Shown: piece by piece, positions 1 to 8,247 of the stretch
How the letters are laid out: each line of letters opens with the position of its first letter
Position numbering within the stretch: position 1 is the stretch's first letter
Assembly: GCA_964558415.1 (NCBI GenBank)
Contig: CAZLDI010000016.1
Span: 1-64,000 of the forward strand
From: CAZLDI01 sp964558415
GTDB taxonomy: Bacteria; Chloroflexota; Dehalococcoidia; SM23-28-2; RBG-16-64-32
Reading direction: 5' to 3'
Length of the DNA: 64,000 nucleotides
The notes under the pieces: model-generated
The model's input: the letters and a program-made list of their open reading frames with translations, nothing else
The model's database searches: none
Told to the model about the DNA's origin: nothing
Translations under genes and position numbers: made by a program

Positions 1-1063
1 GCGCCGCCTCTATCGCCTGCCGCGCGCTAGTGAACACCGCCAGCACGCCGTCGCCAAGCGTCTTAGCGTCGATGCACGTCCCACCGTTCCCTTCAATGAC
101 GCCGCGCAGCACGCCGTCCAGGTTCCGCGCCCTCTCGCGGAATGCGGCGTCGCCGAGCCGCTCGGTGAGCGCCGTGGAGTCGGCGATGTCCGCGAAGAGG
201 ATAATTGCGGTCCCAGAGGGGAGCGCGGGCAGGCCCGGAGTCTCCGCCCTACCTTCGCGCAGGAACTCGTCGAGAGCCGTCGCGATTGGCTCCGTGTCGC
301 CGAACGGCTCGAATACCGACTGGCCTTCCAGGAGCGCCAAACGGGCATTGGGGATGCCGACGGCAAGTCTGCGAGCGACATCGACACCGAGCTGATCTAT
401 CTGACGGCGGTGAAGCACGAGCGTGGGCGGTGTTACCGTCGGCAGTATCGGATTAACATCGACGGCCTGGAGAGTTGGAATGAACCTCAGGTATGCCTGA
501 TGCGTGACACTCTCTCGGAACAATATCGCCACTCGATGAGCAAACTCTCCTTCCGCCCATCCCGCGGCGAAGGTACCTATGGCCGTCTCCGTAAACGTCT
601 GCCAGTCCAAGTCTGCCAGTGCAAGGACTCCCTGTACCACCGGCGACCCGTACCAGTCAGAGGCCCGCGCATACGCGCAACACAGGGCCAGATGAGACAC
701 TCTTTCAGGATGACGCGCAGCGTAAGCAATGGCGACTGGACTGCTGTGAAGCGGCGCGTACAGAGCAAACTTTTCAAGTTTGAGGCAGTCTACAACCGCC
801 TCCAGGTCCAGGAGGCGCGCGTCCACCGTGAAATCCGTCACGTCGTGGTCAGAGAGCCCGCCTCCTCTTCCGTCGAAGCGCACCAGCATCCTACCTTCGG
901 CCAGCCGCTCGCGCCAGCGGCGGATCTCAGGGACACGCCACTCCGCCTGCAGATGACTCAAAGGAAACCACGGCAGATGCACCAGCGGCGCACCTTCGCC
1001 GATCACGGAATAGGCGATGCTTACGCCATCGCTCGTTGTGGCGTACTGGATGCGCGGCTCCAT
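1..1063 (-). CDS. Alpha/beta-hydrolase fused to class III adenylate/guanylate cyclase (partial, C-terminus off window)
   Basis: Reading leftwards from an ATG at 1063, an open frame continues to the window edge, so the C-terminus is missing. The N-terminal part (about 250 residues) looks like an alpha/beta-hydrolase: an opening MEPRIQYATTSDGVSIAYS-type strand, then FDGRGGGLSD and a region like the nucleophile elbow. A class III cyclase homology domain follows, with the metal-binding motif FADIADST and, near the edge, TLGDGVLAVF. Proteins of this shape make cAMP or cGMP and are common in Chloroflexota and Actinobacteria. The hydrolase part probably acts as a sensor; its nucleophile serine is not evident (the elbow region reads LHSSPVA rather than GxSxG). 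A CRP-like site upstream of 19475 would fit a cAMP output, but no link is shown. Confidence 0.85.
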   Translation of the reverse strand, partial: MEPRIQYATTSDGVSIAYSVIGEGAPLVHLPWFPLSHLQAEWRVPEIRRWRERLAEGRMLVRFDGRGGGLSDHDVTDFTVDARLLDLEAVVDCLKLEKFALYAPLHSSPVAIAYAARHPERVSHLALCCAYARASDWYGSPVVQGVLALADLDWQTFTETAIGTFAAGWAEGEFAHRVAILFRESVTHQAYLRFIPTLQAVDVNPILPTVTPPTLVLHRRQIDQLGVDVARRLAVGIPNARLALLEGQSVFEPFGDTEPIATALDEFLREGRAETPGLPALPSGTAIILFADIADSTALTERLGDAAFRERARNLDGVLRGVIEGNGGTCIDAKTLGDGVLAVFTSARQAIEAA

Positions 1064-1135
1064 GATGCGGCTATTCTACTCCTGTCGGCGTCAGGCGCTG
1101 AGCTTGACCCTCGGCGCACACAGAGGTGAGGGGGG

Positions 1136-1939
1136 TTACCGTCCGCTGAACTGCGGCTCGCGTTTCTCCATGAACGCCTTCACACCCTCAGCGAAGTCCT
1201 TGCTGCCGAACAGCGGCAGCAACTGCAGGAACACGTGGTGTACGCTTGCCTCGAACGACTCCTCCAGGCCCAGGCGCATCATCCGCTTCGTCGCCTGCAC
1301 CGCCAGTGGCGCGTTGGCCGCGATCTCCGCCGCCATCTCACGCGCTACCGGCATCAACCGCTCGTGCTCGACGACCTGGTTCACAAGCCCGGCAGCCAGC
1401 GCCTCCTCCGCGCCCAGCGTCTGCCCACGGAAGGCGATCTCCGTCGCCTTCGCCCAGCCGACCAGCCGCGGCAGCAGCCACGCGCCGCCGCTCTCCGGCA
1501 GGATGCCCCGCTTCGTGAACACCGCCGCCAGCTTGGCCTCTGTAGAGGCGATACGGATGTCCGCGCCCAGCGCCAGGTCCATCCCGTACCCGGCGGCCGG
1601 GCCGTTCAATGCGCAGATCACCGGCTTGTCCGTTGTGTGCAGCACCACTGGCGGGCTATTGACGAGATCGAACCGCGCCTGCGCCAGCCCACCCGCCCCG
1701 TTCGCCCCGATCCCCGTTCCGGCCGTCAGATCTTTCAGGTCGAGGCCCGCGCAGAAACCGCGACCCGCGCCGGTCAGTATGATCACACGCACCCCTCGGT
1801 CGGCGTCGGCGTCGCGAAGCGCCCGGCTGAACGACTCCAGCATGGGCCCTGTGATCGCGTTCAGCCGGTCCGGGCGGTTCAGGGTAATCGTAGCGACATT
1901 GGAGTCGACTTCGTACAGCAGGTCAGCGTATTCAGGCAT
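1136..1939 (-). CDS. Enoyl-CoA hydratase/isomerase family protein
   Basis: A 267-residue crotonase-fold protein. The start is ATG at 1939, preceded by a strong AGGAGGTGTCC ribosome-binding site. It shows ITLNRPDRLNAIT near the N-terminus, the CoA-binding/oxyanion stretch GAGRGFCAGLDLKDL and a second oxyanion region NGPAAGYGMDLALGADI. The usual second acidic residue of hydratases lies in the GGAWLLPRLVG segment, where TESGG-like PESGG is kept, so hydratase or related activity is plausible. Length is normal for the family. It is divergent from the MoxR operon and the substrate cannot be told from sequence. Confidence 0.9.
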   Translation of the reverse strand: MPEYADLLYEVDSNVATITLNRPDRLNAITGPMLESFSRALRDADADRGVRVIILTGAGRGFCAGLDLKDLTAGTGIGANGAGGLAQARFDLVNSPPVVLHTTDKPVICALNGPAAGYGMDLALGADIRIASTEAKLAAVFTKRGILPESGGAWLLPRLVGWAKATEIAFRGQTLGAEEALAAGLVNQVVEHERLMPVAREMAAEIAANAPLAVQATKRMMRLGLEESFEASVHHVFLQLLPLFGSKDFAEGVKAFMEKREPQFSGR

Positions 1940-2099
1940 TGGACACCTCCTGCGGGACAGTTTACCGCGAAGCGCCCGAGAATGCTCGACACCAGCACTT
2001 CGCCTCTCCCTTGTAAATCGTCGATGTTCCCGCTACGCTGAACCCAGATACGGAACCAATCCGCCGCTATCGGCGTTTATTTCCCAGGAGCCGCTCCCT
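1940..2099. promoter_or_regulatory. Divergent intergenic region (enoyl-CoA hydratase / moxR)
   Basis: This 160-bp gap separates two divergent genes and must hold both promoters. The visible signals are the AGGAGG-type site for the minus-strand gene at its left end and CCAGGAG (2084-2090) for moxR at its right end. I could not assign convincing -35/-10 pairs. Confidence 0.5.
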
Positions 2100-3050
2100 T
2101 TGGACCATCGAGCAACCGCCCAGCGCATCGCCGAAAACGTCGAGCGCGTCATCGTCGGCAAGCGTTCCCAGGTCGAGCTGGCGGTGATGACGCTGATGTG
2201 CGGCGGTCACCTGCTGATCGAGGACGTCCCCGGCGTCGGCAAAACGATGCTCGCGCGCAGCCTCGCGCGCTCCAGCGGCTGCACCTTCAGCCGCATCCAG
2301 TTCACTCCGGACCTCCTGCCCAGCGACGTCACCGGCGTCTCCGTCTACAACCAGAGAACAGGCGACTTTGAGTTCAAGCCCGGACCCGTGCTCTCACAGG
2401 TCGTGCTCGCGGACGAGATCAACCGCGCAACACCAAAAGCGCAGTCTGCTTTGCTGGAGAGTATGGAGGAGCGCCAGATCACGGTTGACGGCGTGACTCA
2501 CCCCGTGCCGGATCCCTTCATGGTGATGGCGACTCAGAACCCGATTGAGTACGAAGGCACATTCCCTTTGCCCGAGGCTCAGCTCGACCGCTTCCTCATC
2601 CGCCTCGATCTGGGCTACCCGTCGAAGCAGGACGAACGCGCCATCATGCAGCGCCAGATGCACGGCCACCCGGTCGGCGAGCTGGCAGAGGTCTGCGAGT
2701 CGGGTGACGTCCTGGGACTCCAGGCCGCCGTCCGCGAGATATACGTCGACATATTGGTCCAGGAGTACATCGTGAATGTCGTCGAGTCGACCCGCAGGCA
2801 CGACGCCGTATACCTCGGCGCGTCGCCGCGAGGTTCGCTCGCCCTCCAGCGACTCGGGCAGGCACGCGCGATCCTCGACGGCCGCGACTTTGCGCTCCCT
2901 GACGACGTTAAGGCCCTGACCTATCCGGCCCTCGGACACCGGATCATCCTGAACGCCCAGGCCCGGGTGAAGGGCCTGACCCCCCGCGACGTCGTGGAGG
3001 ACTGCCTGTCGCGCCTGCCGGTCCCCGGGGTGCGGGCCCGGAGCGCGTAA
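2100..3050 (+). CDS. MoxR-family AAA+ ATPase
   Basis: A 316-residue MoxR ATPase. The open frame extends far upstream, but the family N-terminus and a CCAGGAG ribosome-binding site nine bases away identify TTG at 2100 as the start. Walker A is PGVGKT (residues 44-49) and Walker B LADEIN (103-108); sensor 1 lies in MVMATQNPIE, and the LPEAQLDRF arginine-finger region follows. MoxR ATPases act as chaperones that mature or activate partner proteins. Here it begins a MoxR/DUF58/transglutaminase-like operon, a combination frequent in bacteria and usually tied to envelope or secreted-protein maturation. Confidence 0.93.
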   Translation: MDHRATAQRIAENVERVIVGKRSQVELAVMTLMCGGHLLIEDVPGVGKTMLARSLARSSGCTFSRIQFTPDLLPSDVTGVSVYNQRTGDFEFKPGPVLSQVVLADEINRATPKAQSALLESMEERQITVDGVTHPVPDPFMVMATQNPIEYEGTFPLPEAQLDRFLIRLDLGYPSKQDERAIMQRQMHGHPVGELAEVCESGDVLGLQAAVREIYVDILVQEYIVNVVESTRRHDAVYLGASPRGSLALQRLGQARAILDGRDFALPDDVKALTYPALGHRIILNAQARVKGLTPRDVVEDCLSRLPVPGVRARSA

Positions 3051-3061
3051 AGAGCCTCCAC

Positions 3062-4348
3062 GTGCGGCGCGCATCACGCGACCTGCGAGACCTCGTCGGC
3101 CTTATTCACCGCAATCACAGCCTGCTGCTCGTGCTTGCGGCCTTCGCTACAACCGTCGCGCTGGCAGCGATCAGCGGGAACTGGTTCTTCTACCGCGGCG
3201 CGTACGTTTTGGGCGCGCTTATCCCGCTGTGCCTCATCTGGGCCCGCATCAACATCCGCGGCCTGGAAGTGACCGTAGCGCGCGCCAACGACCGGTTACA
3301 GGTCGGCCAGGAAGTCGAGGCGCGAGTCCGGCTCCAGAGTCGCAGCGCTATCACCAAACTGTGGCTCGAAGTCGAAGACGAGACCGACATGCCGGGCGTC
3401 CCGCCCCGCACCGTCGTCACCCTGCCGGCGAAAAGCAGCCGCAACTGGAAAGTGAACATGACGTGCGCTCGCCGCGGCGTCTACTCCACCGGCCCCGTGC
3501 GCCTGACCAGCGGAGACCCCTTCGGCCTCTTCCGTTTCAGCCGCACCTTTGGCGCAAGCGAGACGCTCGTCGTGCTCCCGCGGCCGCAAGAGCTTCCTTA
3601 TTTCTGGTCGCCCGCTGCTCAACTGCCCGGCGAAGGCATCGTGCGCCGCCGCACGCATTACGTGACGCCCAACGCCTCCTCCGTCCGGGAGTACTACCCT
3701 GGTGACAGCTACAACCGCATCCACTGGCGCAGCACAGCCCGCCTGCGCCGCCTGATGGTGAAAACGTATGAGATGGACCCCACGAGCAACGTCTGGATCG
3801 TCCTGGACCTCCACCGCGACGTCCAGGCCGGCAGCGGTGACGACGGCACGGAGGAGTACGCGGTCAGCATCGCGGCTTCACTGGCCTATCACTTCGCGCA
3901 GGCCAACCGGATGCTCGGTCTCATCGCCTGCGGACGCGAAACCGTGGCCATGGATCCGGCTCGCGGCTCCACACAGTACGGTCGTATCCTGGAGGCGCTC
4001 GCCACCGCGCGCGCCGAAGGCCCCACGCCGCTGGCGAGGCTGCTGGAGCAGGAGGGACGGAGGTTTGGGCGTCACACGACTGTGATAGTCGTGACTCCTT
4101 CCCCGGACGCAGAATGGACGGCCGCGCTACACACCACCGTCCGCCAGGGTGCGCGCGCGGCCGCCGTCCTGCTGGAGCCCGGAAGCTTCGGTCTGGATGG
4201 CACCCCCCCACTACCGTTGGAAGAGCTCGCGGCAAGTAACGTCCTGACTTACGTCGTGCCCTGTGGATCAGACATCTCTCTCATGCTCGGTCCGGCGGGG
4301 CTGGCCGCGATAAGTGCGCCCGAGCGGCGCATGGCAGGGGTGCGCTGA
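3062..4348 (+). CDS. DUF58 domain-containing membrane protein
   Basis: 428 residues from a GTG start 11 bases after moxR. Two hydrophobic helices at about residues 20-60 (LLLVLAAFATTVALAA and GALIPLCLIW) anchor the protein. A beta-sandwich-like region follows, then the DUF58 signature YYPGDSYNRIHWRSTAR (211-227) and a vWA-like fold containing WIVLDLH. DUF58 proteins nearly always accompany MoxR ATPases and are thought to be their clients. Its stop sits two bases before the ATG of the downstream gene, so the two are probably translationally coupled. Confidence 0.88.
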   Translation: MRRASRDLRDLVGLIHRNHSLLLVLAAFATTVALAAISGNWFFYRGAYVLGALIPLCLIWARINIRGLEVTVARANDRLQVGQEVEARVRLQSRSAITKLWLEVEDETDMPGVPPRTVVTLPAKSSRNWKVNMTCARRGVYSTGPVRLTSGDPFGLFRFSRTFGASETLVVLPRPQELPYFWSPAAQLPGEGIVRRRTHYVTPNASSVREYYPGDSYNRIHWRSTARLRRLMVKTYEMDPTSNVWIVLDLHRDVQAGSGDDGTEEYAVSIAASLAYHFAQANRMLGLIACGRETVAMDPARGSTQYGRILEALATARAEGPTPLARLLEQEGRRFGRHTTVIVVTPSPDAEWTAALHTTVRQGARAAAVLLEPGSFGLDGTPPLPLEELAASNVLTYVVPCGSDISLMLGPAGLAAISAPERRMAGVR

Positions 4349-4349
4349 G

Positions 4350-6902
4350 ATGGCCACTCGCGAGTGGATGAGGCCCATACCCGTGGCGGCGCCGGCGGCG
4401 CCACCGCTGACCAGGCGCATCTTCGGCCGCTACGGCGACTGGGAGGACTGGCTCACGTTTCTCCTGGCTCTGGGCGCGACTCTCAGCGTATCCGCGTCAC
4501 TGGAAGCAGGCGGCTGGTCCCAGAATATGCCGCCGCTTACGCTCGTTTCTGTGCTCGCCCTGCTGGGCGCGCTGATTATCTCGCGTTCCGGTCTGCCCGT
4601 CGTCGCCGCCTGGCCGCTGGCAGTTCTCGTTGGGGCGCTTGTCCTCGGCTGGTTGACGTTAGACGCGGTGGGTCCGGGCGACCTGGAACAGCGTCTGGAC
4701 GCGGTGTATTACCGGTTTCGGGATTGGTTCCGGCTGGCCTTTGGCGGTGGCGTGAGCAACGATGATCTGCCGTTCGATACCCTTGTGCTCGGCCTCACCT
4801 GGCTCGGTGTCTTTCTGTTCGGTTGGAGCGTCTTTCGCTGGCACATCTCATGGCTCGGACTGATTCCCGGCGGAGTCGGACTGTTCGTCGACCTCGCCTT
4901 CGTGGGCGACGAGCTTTCGGGTTCCATCGCCTTGTTCATGCTCTTCGGGTTCCTGCTGGTGATGCGCACGAACCTGATGGTGCGAATGGCGCGCTGGAGG
5001 GCAGAGGGAACATCGTACCCACCCCTCATCAGCCTCTCTTTCATCAACTTCACAGGCTGGGCCCTCCTCGTCGTCATGGCCGGCGCCTGGGTGGCTCCCG
5101 TGGGGCCTTTCGCAACGCCCGGCATCGTAAAGGCTGCGACCGAGGGCATCGCGGAGATCGGGGCCAATTTCGTTCGGCTAGCGGGCCCGCTGGAAGTGAA
5201 GAAGGTCGTCCCGGTGCACAGCTACACCGGCGTCCTCCCCTTCCAGGGCTCCGTCAAGCTAGGCACCCGCGAACTACTGCTCGTCACCGTCAACGAAGAG
5301 ACGTCGGTGACCGGTCCAATCCCCCTCCGCGGCGCTGTGTACGATATTTACTCCCCCGGTGGCTGGCAGGCCGGCGAGCGCGTTTCCGTCCAACTGCCGC
5401 CGTGGACCGACGAGGAGGTAGACAAGGCAGTCGCCAATGGCGACTTGCAAGGAACCGTGATCACGCTAACCGTGCGCGTGGAGCGGAAGAGCGTCGTCGG
5501 GACAGTGCTCTTCTCACCCGGGGACACGCTCGCCAGCAGCTCACACTTCCAGATCGAGGCTGCATCGGACGGCGTCGCCGAAGTGGAACGGAGGGAGGGC
5601 CGCCGCGCCAACTTCCTCGTCCCGAACGCGGGCGCCGAGCTTTCGAACCAGGAGGTGCTTACGGCCGCGGTCGATCAATACCTGAACGGAGACGGGGTGG
5701 GGCTCACAGTCCGCAGGGACCCGGACGGGCGCGTCCTGGGCGTGACGCTTCTGCGCAGCACTACAGGCGTGCCTGATGGCCTCGTGACCAAACCACCACA
5801 ACGCATCCAGGAAGGTAACACCTACACAGTCACGGGTTTCATCTCCTCGCCCTCGGCTGAGGAACTCAGACTCGCCGGCAGCGACACCCCTCCGGGTGAT
5901 TACCTGCAACTGCCTGACGATCTCCCATCACGCATCAAGGACAGGGCACTGGAGATCATGTGGCTCTCCCCCATAGCCAACGATGATCAGAACCGACTCC
6001 TGGCCGCGGGAGGCAGGCCTACACCATACGACACCGCGAAGGCGATCGAGGACTATCTTCGTCAGTTCCCGGTCGACTTCAACGTGAAGAAGGCGCCGCC
6101 CGGCGAGGACGCCGTGGACTATTTCCTGTTCGAGTCGCAGCGCGGTTACTTTGACTACCACGCTTCGGCCATGGTCGTCATGCTGCGCTCGCTCGGTATC
6201 CCCTCCCGCCTCGCGGTCGGTTTCGTCGTGGACGACGCCGACCGCACTCGCACCGGCGGCCCTTACCTCGTCCGCGACCTCAACGCCTACGCCTGGACAG
6301 AGGTCTACTTCCCCGGATATGGCTGGATAGCCTTCAACCCCTCACCCGATCGACAGGCGGACCTGCGTCCTGTCGTCTCCGCGGCGCCGGAGCCTGTGGA
6401 GCCGCTCGGACCCGAAGACATCCGCGACGTGGGCCTCGGCGGCGACGCCAATATCGACTTCGGGTTCGAGGGGCTGGGAGGAGGCGGGCCATCAGCGACT
6501 ACCGGCGGACGGGACTACAACCCCCTGATCACCCTCGGCGTCCTCAGCGTGATCGCACTGCTCGCCGGATCGGTGTTCCTCGGCTGGCAACGCTCCGTCG
6601 CCGGACTCCCCTATTCGCAGCAACTCTGGGAGAAAACCGTCCGCCTCGCCGGCTGGGCCGGGCACCCACCGCAACCCGGCCAGACACCACGCATCTACGC
6701 TGAGCACATCGAGCGCACGTTCGTAGATACGCGAGGCGTCCGCGAGCTGGCACGCGCCTATAATCGCTCTCGCTTCGGCAGGCGCGAAGTCGAAGGCGAG
6801 GACCGCGAACGAATCCGTGATTCGTGGCCGGACACACGGAACGCCCTGCTTCGCGGCATCGTCGGCCGCGTGTTGCGACGACGGCGCGTGACGCCGGAAT
6901 AA
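4350..6902 (+). CDS. Transglutaminase-like membrane protein (TgpA/DUF3488 type) with degenerate catalytic triad
   Basis: 850 residues from ATG 4350, one base after the DUF58 stop. The N-terminal half holds about six transmembrane helices, followed by an extracytoplasmic region and a transglutaminase-core domain. A last helix lies near residues 725-745 (ITLGVLSVIALLAGSVFLGW), before a DUF4129-like cytoplasmic tail. The core is recognisable (ASAMVVMLRSLGIPSRLAVGF; AWTEVYFPGYGWIAFNPSPD). However, the triad positions read Phe601, Tyr647 and Asn663 instead of Cys, His and Asp. Transglutaminase chemistry is therefore unlikely, and the domain may be a binding module. It completes the MoxR/DUF58 operon. 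Confidence 0.88.
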   Translation: MATREWMRPIPVAAPAAPPLTRRIFGRYGDWEDWLTFLLALGATLSVSASLEAGGWSQNMPPLTLVSVLALLGALIISRSGLPVVAAWPLAVLVGALVLGWLTLDAVGPGDLEQRLDAVYYRFRDWFRLAFGGGVSNDDLPFDTLVLGLTWLGVFLFGWSVFRWHISWLGLIPGGVGLFVDLAFVGDELSGSIALFMLFGFLLVMRTNLMVRMARWRAEGTSYPPLISLSFINFTGWALLVVMAGAWVAPVGPFATPGIVKAATEGIAEIGANFVRLAGPLEVKKVVPVHSYTGVLPFQGSVKLGTRELLLVTVNEETSVTGPIPLRGAVYDIYSPGGWQAGERVSVQLPPWTDEEVDKAVANGDLQGTVITLTVRVERKSVVGTVLFSPGDTLASSSHFQIEAASDGVAEVERREGRRANFLVPNAGAELSNQEVLTAAVDQYLNGDGVGLTVRRDPDGRVLGVTLLRSTTGVPDGLVTKPPQRIQEGNTYTVTGFISSPSAEELRLAGSDTPPGDYLQLPDDLPSRIKDRALEIMWLSPIANDDQNRLLAAGGRPTPYDTAKAIEDYLRQFPVDFNVKKAPPGEDAVDYFLFESQRGYFDYHASAMVVMLRSLGIPSRLAVGFVVDDADRTRTGGPYLVRDLNAYAWTEVYFPGYGWIAFNPSPDRQADLRPVVSAAPEPVEPLGPEDIRDVGLGGDANIDFGFEGLGGGGPSATTGGRDYNPLITLGVLSVIALLAGSVFLGWQRSVAGLPYSQQLWEKTVRLAGWAGHPPQPGQTPRIYAEHIERTFVDTRGVRELARAYNRSRFGRREVEGEDRERIRDSWPDTRNALLRGIVGRVLRRRRVTPE

Positions 6903-6951
6903 GCGCGCCCCTGCGAATCCACCCGCGATATGATGAGGCGCAAAGCCTCAC

Positions 6952-8247
6952 ATGACACGCCTCGCGACCGCCCTGACAGACCGCACCGGATTCTTCTACG
7001 GTTGGTGGGTTGTCGCCGCTTCCGCCGCCATCGTTTTCCTGACCGGCGGAACGTTCTTTTACGGCTTCGGCGCGCTCTTCAACCCCATCGTGAACGAGTT
7101 CGGCTGGAGCCGCGCCAGCGTATCGTTCGCGTTCTCACTGCGCTCCGAAGTGGGCGGCCTCGCCGCCCCGGTAATCGGCTTCACGGTAGACCGCTTCGGT
7201 GCGCGCCGGCTGATGATGACCGGCGTTCTTCTGGTCGCGCTGGGCTTCGTTCTCCTGAGCAAGATTGAGTCGCTGGCCGGGTTCTACGGCGCGGTGATCG
7301 TCATCGCGATCGGCATGAGCGCGACCGGTGGCCCGATAGGGATGGTGGCGATCACCCACTGGTTCCACAGGCGGCGCGGCCGCGCTCTGGCGGTGATGAC
7401 CGTCGGGGCGGGTGCCAGCGGTGTGATGGTGCTCGTCCTCTCAGCGTTGATCTCCGCGTTTGGCTGGCGAGACGCATTGGTGATCATCGCCGCGCTGCAG
7501 GTAATCATCTGCCTGCCCCTCGCAGCCAGCGTCCGCAACCGGCCGGAGGAGATGGGGCTGCAGCCGGACGGGGAGGCACCCCCGCGCGCCGACGAGCTTT
7601 CAACGGCCGGCGCGCGCGTCCGAGACGCACACTGGGGTCTCACGGTTCGCGAGACGTTGCGAACCAGCACCTTTTGGAAGCTCTCCTTCGCTGTAATGCT
7701 GGCCAACCTGGGCACCACGGCGATCATCGTCCATCAGATCCCGTTCCTCACGTCAACGGTTGGCTTCTCCGACGGCCTTGCGGCCGCTTCCGTGGCGATA
7801 ATGACCTTGCTTAGCCTCATCGGGCGACTCGGCTTCGGACAGTTAGCGGACGTGATGGACAAGCGGCACGTCATGGCCGTGGCGTTCGCCATCTCGGGAC
7901 TCTCCCTGCTGCTCTTCGCGACGGTCTATGAGAGCTGGCAGGTACTGTACGCTCTCCCTCTGTTCGCCATCGGCTTCGGCGGCGCGATCCCCGTCCGGCC
8001 GGCGCTTCAGGCTGACTACTTCGGCCTCAGGGCGTTCGGAGCGATACAGGGCCTCACGTTCGCGATAGCCACGATTGGCGTCCTTCTCGGGCCGGTCTTC
8101 GCCGGTTGGGTGTATGACGAGACGAACAGCTACAGGACGGCGTTTGTCGTTCTCTCCCTGTGTTCGCTGCTGGCCGCTCCGCTCATCCTGACGACCCGCA
8201 CGGCCGCCGGGCAGCCGCCCGCTCCGCTCAGTACTGTTCCAGACTAA
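6952..8247 (+). CDS. MFS transporter
   Basis: 431 residues with about 12 transmembrane helices. The opening GFFYGWWVVAASAAIVF is typical of the oxalate/formate-antiporter-like and monocarboxylate group of major facilitator proteins. The loop 2-3 motif is VDRFGARRLMM, and a central cytoplasmic loop lies around residues 190-235. The substrate is probably a small carboxylate or similar anion but cannot be fixed. Its 3' end overlaps the convergent M23 peptidase gene by four bases, leaving no room for a dedicated terminator. Confidence 0.9.
   Translation: MTRLATALTDRTGFFYGWWVVAASAAIVFLTGGTFFYGFGALFNPIVNEFGWSRASVSFAFSLRSEVGGLAAPVIGFTVDRFGARRLMMTGVLLVALGFVLLSKIESLAGFYGAVIVIAIGMSATGGPIGMVAITHWFHRRRGRALAVMTVGAGASGVMVLVLSALISAFGWRDALVIIAALQVIICLPLAASVRNRPEEMGLQPDGEAPPRADELSTAGARVRDAHWGLTVRETLRTSTFWKLSFAVMLANLGTTAIIVHQIPFLTSTVGFSDGLAAASVAIMTLLSLIGRLGFGQLADVMDKRHVMAVAFAISGLSLLLFATVYESWQVLYALPLFAIGFGGAIPVRPALQADYFGLRAFGAIQGLTFAIATIGVLLGPVFAGWVYDETNSYRTAFVVLSLCSLLAAPLILTTRTAAGQPPAPLSTVPD

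Noticed and set aside
410..1129. Plus-strand open frame of about 240 codons at the left edge
   Set aside because: It lies antisense to the clearly real hydrolase-cyclase gene, has no family features and is a GC-rich shadow.
1017..2099. Upstream extension of the moxR frame
   Set aside because: It runs antisense through the enoyl-CoA hydratase gene and has none of the MoxR N-terminal features; the TTG at 2100 has a good ribosome-binding site.
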